From positions 410-7,266 of the forward strand of contig DOQG01000039.1 in assembly GCA_003512525.1 (NCBI GenBank): DNA of 6,857 nt, read 5' to 3'. Positions 1-6,426 of the stretch are shown here, piece after piece. The first letter of the stretch is position 1; every line of letters begins with the position of its first letter. Both the position numbers and the translations under genes were made by a program. The notes under the pieces were generated by a model. The model was not told where the DNA came from. It did no database searches and worked only from the letters and a program-made list of their open reading frames with translations. The stretch is from Oscillospiraceae bacterium. Lineage in GTDB: Bacteria; Bacillota; Clostridia; Oscillospirales; Ruminococcaceae.

Positions 1-2
1 CA

Positions 3-119
3 GTCAGTCGCACACAGTCGCTATGCAAGGACGCATAAAGACAGCCACACAAAGCCGTTGCACGATGCAACGGCACAAATGGCTGTCAATGCACAGATGC
101 AGCGACACTAACGACTGAC
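3..119. repeat. Long imperfect inverted repeat (117-nt extended hairpin)
   Basis: The two halves fold back on each other in a series of perfect short stems: 3-10 with 112-119 (8 bp), 17-22 with 101-106 (6 bp), 25-27 with 98-100 (3 bp), 33-36 with 89-92 (4 bp), 41-47 with 80-86 (7 bp) and 54-62 with 66-74 (9 bp), capped by a CGA loop at 63-65. The internal loops between stems are of similar size on both arms and are strikingly A/C-rich, which limits mispairing. There is no T-tract after it, so it is not an ordinary intrinsic terminator. It could be a structured leader or small RNA for the downstream gene, an interspersed palindromic repeat, or the end of an upstream transcript. The pairing is seen directly; the role is unknown. 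Confidence 0.7.
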
Positions 120-127
120 AACCCGCA

Positions 128-144
128 TTGGGGCTACGCCCCAA
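128..144. repeat. Short GC hairpin before the first gene
   Basis: A perfect 7-bp stem (TTGGGGC, 128-134, with GCCCCAA, 138-144) closes on a TAC loop. It ends about 13 bases before the AAAGGAG ribosome binding site of the 174-1502 gene. No T-run follows, so a terminator role is unlikely. It may be leader structure or part of a short palindromic repeat family. Function is not determined. Confidence 0.5.
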
Positions 145-173
145 ACCCCTATTACAGAAAGGAGCACAAGACT

Positions 174-1502
174 ATGTCAAAAAAGCAGACCATAAAAAAG
201 ACATTCAATATAACATGGCTGTTCCTCTACGGTGCAGGACTTATCGCGGTTGGTATACTTGTGCTTGTAAACGGAAAAATAGTGGTAGAGCCTGCCGCAA
301 GGCTCGGCGGCATATTCATTGCCGCTAACGGCATTCACCGCCTTATCCGCGCATATGCAAGACATCAAAAGCTCCCTGTATTCAGCGGTATAAGCAATAT
401 TTTAATCGGTCTGATATCGTTATTCTTTCCCGCCGCAACATTAGCCCTGCTGTCGTTTATATTCTCGCTTTACGTTTTTCTCAACGCACTTGTCAAATTT
501 ATCGACTTCGGTTCGGCGCTTAAAAATGCCGTTCCCGATGCATTCTATGATCTCTTTTCAGGGATATTCTTCACCGTGTTCGGTATAATTATGATGTTCG
601 GTACTCTTATGGGCAGTCAGGGTATGCTGATAGTAATCGGAATATACTGCATTATCTATGGCGCGGGCGAACTGCGCCTGTTTATCCGGGAAGCTGCTCC
701 GAACAAAGCAAAAGGCATGATCCGCCGCAGGATACGTTTCTCACTTCCGCAGATCATAACCACGTTCATACCGCTGAAGACCCTGCGCAGTTATACCGAA
801 CGTCTTGATTCCCGTGAGATAGATATCGAAAAGCTGCAAAACGAGGAGCGTTACGAAAACAGCGGCGACACCCCCGATATTCACGTCCTTATCCACGTCA
901 GCGCCGACGGAGTAGGCTCTATAGGACATTGCGATTTGGTACTGAACGGTACGGTAATTTCCTATGGCAACTATGACAAAGCTTCAGAACGTCTTTTCGG
1001 CGGTATCGGCGACGGTGTGCTTTTCAAAGCCGATTTTGACAAATATATAAATTTCTGCGTCAGCCACGACTTGCAGATGGTATTCGATTTTGGCATAAAG
1101 CTGTCGGAAAAACAGCTTGCAAAAGTCAGAAAGGGAATTGCGAAGCTCGAACGTAACATCACCCGTTGGAAGCCGCCGTATCAGCTGGCAAGCGAAAACA
1201 GTCCTGCGGCCGACATCGCGGATTTTGACGATTATTGCAGCTCACTGTGGAACGGCACTCACGCACACTTCTATAAGTTTAAAAGCGGCAGATTTAAAAC
1301 GTATTTCGTTATGAGCACAAACTGCGTCTTCCTTGCGGACTACATTCTCAGCAAGGCGGGAACAGATATAGTAAAGACCGCAGGCATAATCACCCCCGGT
1401 GACTATTACGACTATATGCAAAGTGAATATGCCCTCCCCGGCGGAATAGTGATCACCCGCGATATTTACAGTAAATATAACGTTTTGCCGGCTGAAACTT
1501 AA
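174..1502 (+). CDS. HdeD/DUF308-like membrane protein with C-terminal permuted papain-like domain
   Basis: A 442-residue membrane protein. The start is set by AAAGGAG at 158-164, nine bases before ATG. Residues about 13-172 contain six hydrophobic segments (about 14-33, 42-58, 70-86, 87-110, 126-144, 149-166), rich in Gly with small intramembrane motifs, as in HdeD/DUF308 proteins. Basic residues at the N-terminus (KK..KK) and after the last helix (RRRIR) suggest that both ends are cytoplasmic. The soluble part, about 230-442, has GHCDLVLNG with His252 and, much later, STNCVFLADYIL with Cys384, followed by ITPGDYYDYM. A His-then-Cys order with a C-terminal PGD motif is what circularly permuted papain-fold enzymes (LRAT/YaeF/YiiX-like) show, so a cytosolic thiol hydrolase or acyltransferase is plausible. 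The membrane domain is well supported; the enzyme assignment is inference from motifs. It is separated from the next gene by 108 bases containing a promoter, so it may be its own transcription unit. Confidence 0.85.
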   Translation: MSKKQTIKKTFNITWLFLYGAGLIAVGILVLVNGKIVVEPAARLGGIFIAANGIHRLIRAYARHQKLPVFSGISNILIGLISLFFPAATLALLSFIFSLYVFLNALVKFIDFGSALKNAVPDAFYDLFSGIFFTVFGIIMMFGTLMGSQGMLIVIGIYCIIYGAGELRLFIREAAPNKAKGMIRRRIRFSLPQIITTFIPLKTLRSYTERLDSREIDIEKLQNEERYENSGDTPDIHVLIHVSADGVGSIGHCDLVLNGTVISYGNYDKASERLFGGIGDGVLFKADFDKYINFCVSHDLQMVFDFGIKLSEKQLAKVRKGIAKLERNITRWKPPYQLASENSPAADIADFDDYCSSLWNGTHAHFYKFKSGRFKTYFVMSTNCVFLADYILSKAGTDIVKTAGIITPGDYYDYMQSEYALPGGIVITRDIYSKYNVLPAET

Positions 1503-1512
1503 GTGAAAATCC

Positions 1513-1546
1513 TTGAACTTGACACGATAGTGTGATATACTACAAT
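1513..1546 (+). promoter_or_regulatory. Overlapping sigma-A-type promoters for the lipoprotein genes
   Basis: Two vegetative promoter matches overlap. The first is TTGAAC (1513-1518), a 17-bp spacer and TATACT (1536-1541), with an extended -10 TG at 1533-1534. The second is a perfect TTGACA (1519-1524), a 16-bp spacer and TACAAT (1541-1546). A small ACAC/GTGT dyad (1522-1525 with 1530-1533) lies within the spacers. Transcription would start around 1550, leaving a leader of about 60 bases before the 1611 ATG. This separates expression of the lipoprotein genes from the upstream membrane protein gene. Confidence 0.6.
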
Positions 1547-1610
1547 AGGACAAGAATTTACATTTACGGGTAATATAAAGATAGCTGCCCGCATTAAGAA
1601 AGGACATAAT

Positions 1611-2783
1611 ATGAAGCTCAATATCAGAATAACCGCAGCGATCCTGACTTGCGCCGCAATACTCGCATCAGCCTCTGCCTGCTCATCACAGGATACAAGC
1701 TCACAGAACAGCAAGAGCGAAAGCAGCGCTGCACAGAGCAGTGCCACAGAGAGCACAGACAGCTCCTCGACCGACAGCACATCGGAAAGAGAAAGCTCCT
1801 CTGACAGCAAGGAGAGCACCGACAGCTCGGTTTCTTCCACCGACCCCGCAACATCATCGGAAAGCGACAAGCCTGCCGGCGTAGACGGTGTTCAGACAAA
1901 CGGTCAGCTTGTCGTTGATATAGACGGTCACACATGGGGCATTTCGCTTTACGGCGGCGGTGACGGCGCAAACTATGCTACCTATCTTAACGAGTTCAAG
2001 GAAAAAGTCGGCTCATCGGTAAACGTATTCAATATGGTAGTACCGACAGCGGGCGCATATTACCTCCCCGCAGGCTATGAAAAATACAACGCAAGCCACC
2101 GTGACTCTATAAACAGCATAGCAAACAAGCTTGTGAATGTTATCAATGTTGACGGCTATGCCGCACTTGAGGCACACACAAACGAGTACATCTATACCCG
2201 TACCGACCACCACTGGGAACCCCTCGGCGCATACTATGCGGCAAAAGCTTTCTGTGATATCGCACAGACACCCGTAAAGGAGCTTTCAACATACAAGACA
2301 GAAACCATAGACGGCTTTGTCGGTACAATGTACGCGTTTACAGACTACAACGAGCGTATCAAGAACGACCCCGACACATTCACCTACTATATCCCCTCTA
2401 CAGAGTACACTGCGACCTACTACACGACCGACTTCAAGGTTGACGAGCAGTTCGCGCAGTTCCACAGCATATTTGTAGACCAGCCCGCAAGCGGTGCATA
2501 TTCGACATTTATGGGCGGCGACCGGAAGATAGTAAAGATAGAAACCGCCAACAAAAACGGCAGAAAGCTCTGCATTTTCAAGGACAGCTACGGCAACGCG
2601 GAAGTTCCTTTCTATGTAGACTCATTTGAAGAAATATATGTCTGCGATATCCGTTACTTCGACCTCTATGCGCCCGACTTCATCAAGGAAAACGGTATTA
2701 CGGACGTTCTGTTTACAATGTGCACATTCTCTGCGGTAGGCGAAAACGCAGAGGGAATAAAGAACAACCTGCTTTCAGAATAA
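1611..2783 (+). CDS. DHHW-family SGNH-like lipoprotein, first paralogue
   Basis: A 390-residue predicted exported lipoprotein, probably a surface-polymer O-acylation factor of the DHHW family, related in logic to AlgJ/AlgX and DltD. The start follows AGAAAGGA at 1597-1604. Residues 1-23 form a signal peptide ending in ASA before Cys24, the likely lipidated residue. Residues 25 to about 88 are almost wholly Ser, Thr, Asp, Glu and Lys, a disordered tether that could cross the wall. The domain from about 98 to the end has an early LYGGG motif, then TDHHWEPLGAYYAA (Asp199, His200, His201, Trp202) and later KDSYGN with Ser326. In AlgX-type enzymes the Asp/His pair likewise precedes the catalytic Ser, so Asp199, one of the His residues and Ser326 are the candidate triad. 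The gene is followed after 27 bases by a paralogue and probably shares its transcript. Family membership is well supported. Whether it is an acyltransferase, an esterase or an accessory protein is inferred. Confidence 0.88.
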   Translation: MKLNIRITAAILTCAAILASASACSSQDTSSQNSKSESSAAQSSATESTDSSSTDSTSERESSSDSKESTDSSVSSTDPATSSESDKPAGVDGVQTNGQLVVDIDGHTWGISLYGGGDGANYATYLNEFKEKVGSSVNVFNMVVPTAGAYYLPAGYEKYNASHRDSINSIANKLVNVINVDGYAALEAHTNEYIYTRTDHHWEPLGAYYAAKAFCDIAQTPVKELSTYKTETIDGFVGTMYAFTDYNERIKNDPDTFTYYIPSTEYTATYYTTDFKVDEQFAQFHSIFVDQPASGAYSTFMGGDRKIVKIETANKNGRKLCIFKDSYGNAEVPFYVDSFEEIYVCDIRYFDLYAPDFIKENGITDVLFTMCTFSAVGENAEGIKNNLLSE

Positions 2784-2810
2784 ACGCAGTGTTCCGAAAG
2801 GAGGAGCGAT

Positions 2811-4052
2811 ATGCAAAAGCTCCCGAAGATAACAGCACTTACACTGATAGTTTCAATGCTCGCCTGCGGCTGCTCCGATATTATCCCCGAAAGCGGCTCG
2901 AACAGTAAAGATACATCCGCATATACCTTATCCCCCGACCCGGTATCATCTGAAACTCCCCCGGACACAGAAAGCAAAGACCCCGAGCCACCCGACACCT
3001 CTGTCCCCGAAACATCGGTGACGGAAACATCCGCCTTTGAAACATCGGAAGAAACCGCCGCGTCAAAAACCGAAACGAGCCCCGACAGTTCCTCAGCCGC
3101 AACATCTTCCCCCGAAAGCTCCGTCCCCGTAAGCAACAGCGATATAAACAGCTACAGGGCGATAGGCGACAACGGAATATTAGTTGCGGGAATGGATAAC
3201 CACTACCGCGGGATCATGTTCTACGGCGGCACATACGGCTACTGCGACCAATATATCACGGACGTGAAGTCGTTTCAGGCGGCGCTCCCCGAGGTATCGG
3301 TATATTCCATGGTTATACCGACCTCTGTCGATTTCTATAACCCTACAGAGTACAAGGGCTACACCGAGCTTCAGAAGGATAAGATAGATTATATCGAAAG
3401 TGAGCTTAAGAATACAGGCGTAACCAACGTCAGCGTATACGATACGCTTTCAAAGCACACCTCCGAGGAGATATATTCAAGGACCGACCACCACTGGATG
3501 CCGCTCGGCGCATATTATGCCGCACAGGTGTTCTGCAAGACAGCCGGCGTAAAAGTCCCCGATATCAAAAACTACCGCAAGGAAACCTGCGGCGGCTATG
3601 TCGGCTCAATGTATTATTACTCTTCCGATGAGCACCTTAACAACGACCCCGAAACCTATGCGGTCTACTATTCCCCGAATGAGGATAAGCTGAAAACCAC
3701 ATATTACGATCGCTATTACAGCAACGGCTATGACAGCAATCTGTTCCTGTGCAATGACGCAAGCTACTATTACCTGTCATTCCTCGGCAGTGACGACCTC
3801 ATCGCACACATAAAGACCAACGCAAAGACAGGCAGAAGCTTAGTCGTTATCAAAGAGAGCTACGGCAACGGACTTATCCCGTTCTTCACCGAGAGCTTTG
3901 ATGATATCTATGTGCTTGACCTGCGCTATTGCGAGGTAAACGCGATCGATTTCTGTAAAAAGGTCGATGCGACCGATCTGCTGTTCGCAAACTGTGCCTA
4001 TACCGTAGCAGGCGGCAACTGCGACTATTTCTCATATATAAGAAACATTTAA
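2811..4052 (+). CDS. DHHW-family SGNH-like lipoprotein, second paralogue
   Basis: A 413-residue predicted lipoprotein and a clear paralogue of the preceding gene along the whole catalytic domain. ATG 2811 is preceded by AAAGGAGG and lies 27 bases after the previous stop, consistent with an operon. The signal peptide ends in LACGC; Cys21 (or Cys19) would be lipidated. The tether, about 22-110, is rich in Pro, Glu, Thr and Ser with repeated ETS triplets, so it differs in composition from the Ser/Asp tether of the first copy. The domain, about 120-413, keeps the FYGG motif, RTDHHWMPLGAYYAA (Asp226, His227, His228, Trp229) and KESYGN with Ser350, so both copies keep the candidate catalytic residues. 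The long C-terminal part also aligns (DIYVLDLRY against EIYVCDIRY). Two intact copies suggest a heteromeric pair or two acceptor specificities. Membership is confident; the biochemical role is inferred from AlgX/DltD-like families. Confidence 0.88.
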   Translation: MQKLPKITALTLIVSMLACGCSDIIPESGSNSKDTSAYTLSPDPVSSETPPDTESKDPEPPDTSVPETSVTETSAFETSEETAASKTETSPDSSSAATSSPESSVPVSNSDINSYRAIGDNGILVAGMDNHYRGIMFYGGTYGYCDQYITDVKSFQAALPEVSVYSMVIPTSVDFYNPTEYKGYTELQKDKIDYIESELKNTGVTNVSVYDTLSKHTSEEIYSRTDHHWMPLGAYYAAQVFCKTAGVKVPDIKNYRKETCGGYVGSMYYYSSDEHLNNDPETYAVYYSPNEDKLKTTYYDRYYSNGYDSNLFLCNDASYYYLSFLGSDDLIAHIKTNAKTGRSLVVIKESYGNGLIPFFTESFDDIYVLDLRYCEVNAIDFCKKVDATDLLFANCAYTVAGGNCDYFSYIRNI

Positions 4053-4053
4053 A

Positions 4054-4194
4054 AAGTGTTTTTATATTCACTATTTCAACGATTGTAATCCCGGCTTCTG
4101 TGAAGCCGGAAAGGGTCGCAGGGGCGTCAGCCCCCGTATTCTCCCCCTTTCCGGGGGAAAGGGGGTCAGGGGGATAGGGATATAAAAAGCACTT
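4054..4194. repeat. Nested palindromic intergenic block
   Basis: Outer arms 4054-4067 and 4180-4194 are inverted copies of an AAGTG-TTTTTATAT sequence, differing by one inserted base. Inside are three perfect hairpins: 4091-4098 with 4102-4109 (8 bp, TGT loop), 4121-4125 with 4130-4134 (5 bp, GTCA loop) and 4143-4152 with 4156-4165 (10 bp, GGG loop). The block fills nearly all of the gap between the lipoprotein genes and the FkbH-like gene. No hairpin is followed directly by a T-run on the + strand, so simple termination is not supported. It looks like an interspersed palindromic repeat that may stabilise or separate transcripts. The structures are seen; the role is inference. Confidence 0.7.
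4153..4179 (+). promoter_or_regulatory. Canonical G-quadruplex motif on the coding strand
   Basis: Four G-runs (4153-4157, 4161-4165, 4169-4173, 4177-4179) are separated by three-base loops AAA, TCA and ATA, which meets the standard G3+N1-7 pattern. The first two runs also form the right side of the 10-bp hairpin 4143-4165, so RNA could adopt either the hairpin or the quadruplex, but not both. It lies 66 bases upstream of the FkbH-like start codon. Any regulatory effect is inferred. Confidence 0.55.
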
Positions 4195-4245
4195 CAATGA
4201 GATAATTGATAATATGATTTAATTGCTTGAAATAAGGACACACCT

Positions 4246-6030
4246 ATGAAAGAACTTGAATACCCCTTCGACAGCGGTTATCTGCTGAAAAAGAAACGCT
4301 CTATAAAAAAACAGCTCCTGTCTGACGGCAGTGTGCGTATAAAGAAAAAAATCGCCGTTCTCGGCGGTTCGACAACGAACGACATCATAAATATGCTGGA
4401 TCTGTTCCTGCTGAATTACGGCATTGAGCCGACCTTCTACGAGTCGGAATACAACCGCTACTGGCAGGATGCAGTATTCGGAAATGAGGAGCTTGACAGC
4501 TTCTCCCCCGACCTTATCTTCATTCATACGTCCAACCGCAACATACTGAAATACCCTACTATAACCGACAGCAAGGAGCAGACAGACGCGCTTTTTACCG
4601 AGCAGATGAAGTATTTTGAAACAATGTGGGAAAAGATAGCCGAGCGTTATCACTGTCCCGTAATTCAGAATAACTTTGAACAGCCGTATTTCCGCCTTAT
4701 GGGCAACCGTGACGCTTTCGACTGCCGAGGCAGAGTGAATTTCATAAACAGGCTCAACACAGCGTTTGCGGACTATGCCGCATCGCACGAGAGCTTCTAT
4801 ATCAACGATATAAACTATGTCAGTGCCTGCTACGGCATTGACAAGTGGAGCGAGCCGTCCTACTGGCATTTATACAAATACGCTATGTGCGTACCCGCTA
4901 TACCCGACTTTGCATTCAACTTAGCCGCTATTGTAAAATCCGTATTCGGCAAGAATAAGAAAGCGCTTGTGCTCGACCTTGACAACACGCTCTGGGGCGG
5001 AGTAGTGGGTGATGACGGCGTTGACGGCATAGAAATAGGACAGGAAACCCACATGGGACAGGTCTATGCCGAGTTTCAGAAGTACCTGGGTCTTGTAAAG
5101 GACACAGGCGTAATGCTCACCGTCTGCTCAAAAAACGATGAGGAAAACGCCCTCGCGGGACTTAACCACCCGGAGGGAAGCTTAAAGCCCGATGATTTCA
5201 TAATGATAAAGGCAAACTGGGACAACAAGGACAGAAATATAGAGGCTATAGCGACAGGACTCAACATAGGACAGGACGCGCTCGTATTCCTTGACGACAA
5301 TCCCGCCGAACGCGCGATAGTTTCCGCACAATTGCCTACAGTAGCCGTTCCCGAAATGGAACGCCCCGAGGATTATATAAGAGTGGTAGACCGCTCACGC
5401 TTCTTTGAGATAACCGCTTTTTCAAGCGATGATCTGAAGCGCAACGAAATGTACAAGGAGAATGCGGTAAGAGCCGCACAGCAGGCACAGTTCTCAGATT
5501 ACGGCGAGTATCTTAAAAGTCTTGATATGGTCGGCGTAATTGACGACTTCCTGCCGATATATCTCCCGCGCATAACACAGCTTACTAACAAGAGCAACCA
5601 GTTCAACCTCACCACAAAGCGCTTTACAACCGCCGAGATGGAGCAGGTATTCGCAGATGACAGCTATATCAGACTGTACGGCAGGCTTGCCGACAAGTTT
5701 GGTGACAACGGTATTGTATCTGTAGTTATCGGCAAGGTAAACGGCAATACGCTGGATATAGATCTATGGCTGATGAGCTGCCGTGTATTAAAGCGTGATA
5801 TGGAATACGCGATGCTCGACAGCCTTTGCGAAAGAGCAAAACAGCGCGGACTTAAGACGGTAAATGGCTACTATTACCCCACCGCAAAGAATAAGATGGT
5901 AAAAGAGCTGTACAGCGACTTCGGATTTACGAAGATCAGCGAGGACGCGGACGGCAGCACCGTATGGAAGCTTGAGCTTTCGGGCTATGAGCCTAAGAAT
6001 AAATATATCACTGTAGAAAGGAACAAGTAA
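4246..6030 (+). CDS. FkbH-like HAD-superfamily protein (probable acyl-ACP loading enzyme)
   Basis: A 594-residue cytoplasmic protein of full length for the FkbH-like family. The start is supported by TAAGGA at 4233-4238, seven bases before ATG. Residues about 30-225 form the N-terminal SGNH-like domain, beginning with VLGGSTTND (Ser42). The HAD domain begins at ALVLDLDNTLW with Asp244, Asp246 and Thr248 (motif I), then CSKND (Ser295, motif II), NWDNK (Lys328) and LDDNPAERA (Asp350-Asp351, motif IV). Residues about 420-580 match the C-terminal GNAT-like part, including DKFGDNGIV, MSCRVLKRDMEYAML and YYPTAKNKMV. Characterised FkbH enzymes dephosphorylate 1,3-bisphosphoglycerate and load glyceryl onto an acyl carrier protein. 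The ACP gene one base downstream fits this exactly. The neighbouring DHHW lipoproteins suggest that the acyl group goes to a surface polymer rather than a polyketide. Family is confident; glyceryl as the substrate is inference, and lactyl-like or other acyl groups are possible. Confidence 0.93.
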   Translation: MKELEYPFDSGYLLKKKRSIKKQLLSDGSVRIKKKIAVLGGSTTNDIINMLDLFLLNYGIEPTFYESEYNRYWQDAVFGNEELDSFSPDLIFIHTSNRNILKYPTITDSKEQTDALFTEQMKYFETMWEKIAERYHCPVIQNNFEQPYFRLMGNRDAFDCRGRVNFINRLNTAFADYAASHESFYINDINYVSACYGIDKWSEPSYWHLYKYAMCVPAIPDFAFNLAAIVKSVFGKNKKALVLDLDNTLWGGVVGDDGVDGIEIGQETHMGQVYAEFQKYLGLVKDTGVMLTVCSKNDEENALAGLNHPEGSLKPDDFIMIKANWDNKDRNIEAIATGLNIGQDALVFLDDNPAERAIVSAQLPTVAVPEMERPEDYIRVVDRSRFFEITAFSSDDLKRNEMYKENAVRAAQQAQFSDYGEYLKSLDMVGVIDDFLPIYLPRITQLTNKSNQFNLTTKRFTTAEMEQVFADDSYIRLYGRLADKFGDNGIVSVVIGKVNGNTLDIDLWLMSCRVLKRDMEYAMLDSLCERAKQRGLKTVNGYYYPTAKNKMVKELYSDFGFTKISEDADGSTVWKLELSGYEPKNKYITVERNK

Positions 6031-6031
6031 C

Positions 6032-6271
6032 ATGAGCGAGCAGGAAATTTACGACAGATTAAACGAGGTTTTCAGAAACGTATTTGACGATGACGAGATC
6101 ACCGTAGACGCAGGCACGACCGCAGACGATATTGAGGACTGGGACAGCCTTGAGCACATCAACCTTATCGCGGCTGTAGAAGACGAATTTGGTATCCGCT
6201 TCAAGATGGGCGAGGTTTCATCGATGAAGAACGTCGGCGAAATGGTCGACATAATAAAATCCAGAGCCTGA
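6032..6271 (+). CDS. Dedicated acyl carrier protein
   Basis: A 79-residue acidic helical protein of normal acyl carrier length. It contains DWDSLEHINL, where Ser39 is the expected 4'-phosphopantetheine attachment site, and then AAVEDEFGIRF, the usual acidic helix II region. The gene starts one base after the FkbH-like stop codon. Its ribosome binding site (GAAAGGAA, about 6016-6023) lies inside the end of that gene, so the two are probably translationally coupled. It is more likely the private carrier of the FkbH-like enzyme than the housekeeping fatty-acid AcpP: it sits with no fatty-acid genes and has DSLEHI rather than the DSLDTV/DSLDVV of AcpP. It needs a phosphopantetheinyl transferase encoded elsewhere. 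It is the last gene before the strong terminator. Confidence 0.93.
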   Translation: MSEQEIYDRLNEVFRNVFDDDEITVDAGTTADDIEDWDSLEHINLIAAVEDEFGIRFKMGEVSSMKNVGEMVDIIKSRA

Positions 6272-6369
6272 GCGGCGGGCGGCGGGTCGCCGCTGACAAT
6301 TCGCCGTTCTGATGGTTGGAGGTTTGCTTGACCTCCGTTACCGGCGGACTTAATATGCCACTGCATATT
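6271..6369 (+). other. Structured 3' untranslated region
   Basis: Just after the ACP stop the sequence holds several possible RNA structures. They are a GCGGCG/CGCCGC hairpin (6279-6284 with 6288-6293, alternative 6271-6277 with 6288-6294), a GGAGGT/ACCTCC stem (6318-6323 with 6331-6336) enclosed by CGCCG/CGGCG (6302-6306 with 6342-6346), and an AATATGC/GCATATT hairpin (6352-6358 with 6363-6369). The first stretch also carries four short G-runs (6274-6286) with single-C loops. This may protect the mRNA 3' end or be an intergenic repeat. No gene is seen here. Confidence 0.5.
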
Positions 6370-6385
6370 CAATTAAGACATAATT

Positions 6386-6426
6386 AAAGGATACTGCAAA
6401 CGCTTTAAGTTTGCAGTATCCTTTTT
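6386..6426 (+). terminator. Strong intrinsic terminator of the FkbH-ACP unit
   Basis: A perfect 16-bp stem (6386-6401 with 6409-6424, core GGATACTGCAAAC) closes on a 7-base loop and runs into five T residues at 6422-6426. The A-run on the left arm gives it bidirectional potential. It lies 115 bases after the ACP stop and marks the end of the transcription unit. Confidence 0.9.

Noticed and set aside
3..119. Integron attC site or retron msd-like stem
   Set aside because: The ends lack the GTTRRRY/RYYYAAC core sites, and no integrase or reverse transcriptase gene is in the window; only the folded shape is similar.
1242..1870. Antisense open frames of more than 120 codons across genes one and two
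   Set aside because: They are shadows of clearly coding + strand genes, with low-complexity translations (Leu/Ser runs) from the Ser-rich tether and no recognisable domain.
4193..4219. Possible promoter (TTCAAT, 15 bp, TATGAT) ahead of the FkbH-like gene
   Set aside because: Weak -35 and short spacing; not good enough to call, although a start in this AT-rich stretch cannot be excluded.
4219..4869. 216-codon antisense open frame opposite the FkbH-like gene
   Set aside because: The + strand encodes a full-length, motif-complete FkbH-like protein here; the antisense translation has no family features.
4246..6271. FkbH plus ACP as part of a methoxymalonyl-ACP polyketide pathway
   Set aside because: No polyketide synthase, acyl-CoA dehydrogenase, 3-hydroxyacyl dehydrogenase or O-methyltransferase genes are in the window; the neighbours are DHHW lipoproteins instead.
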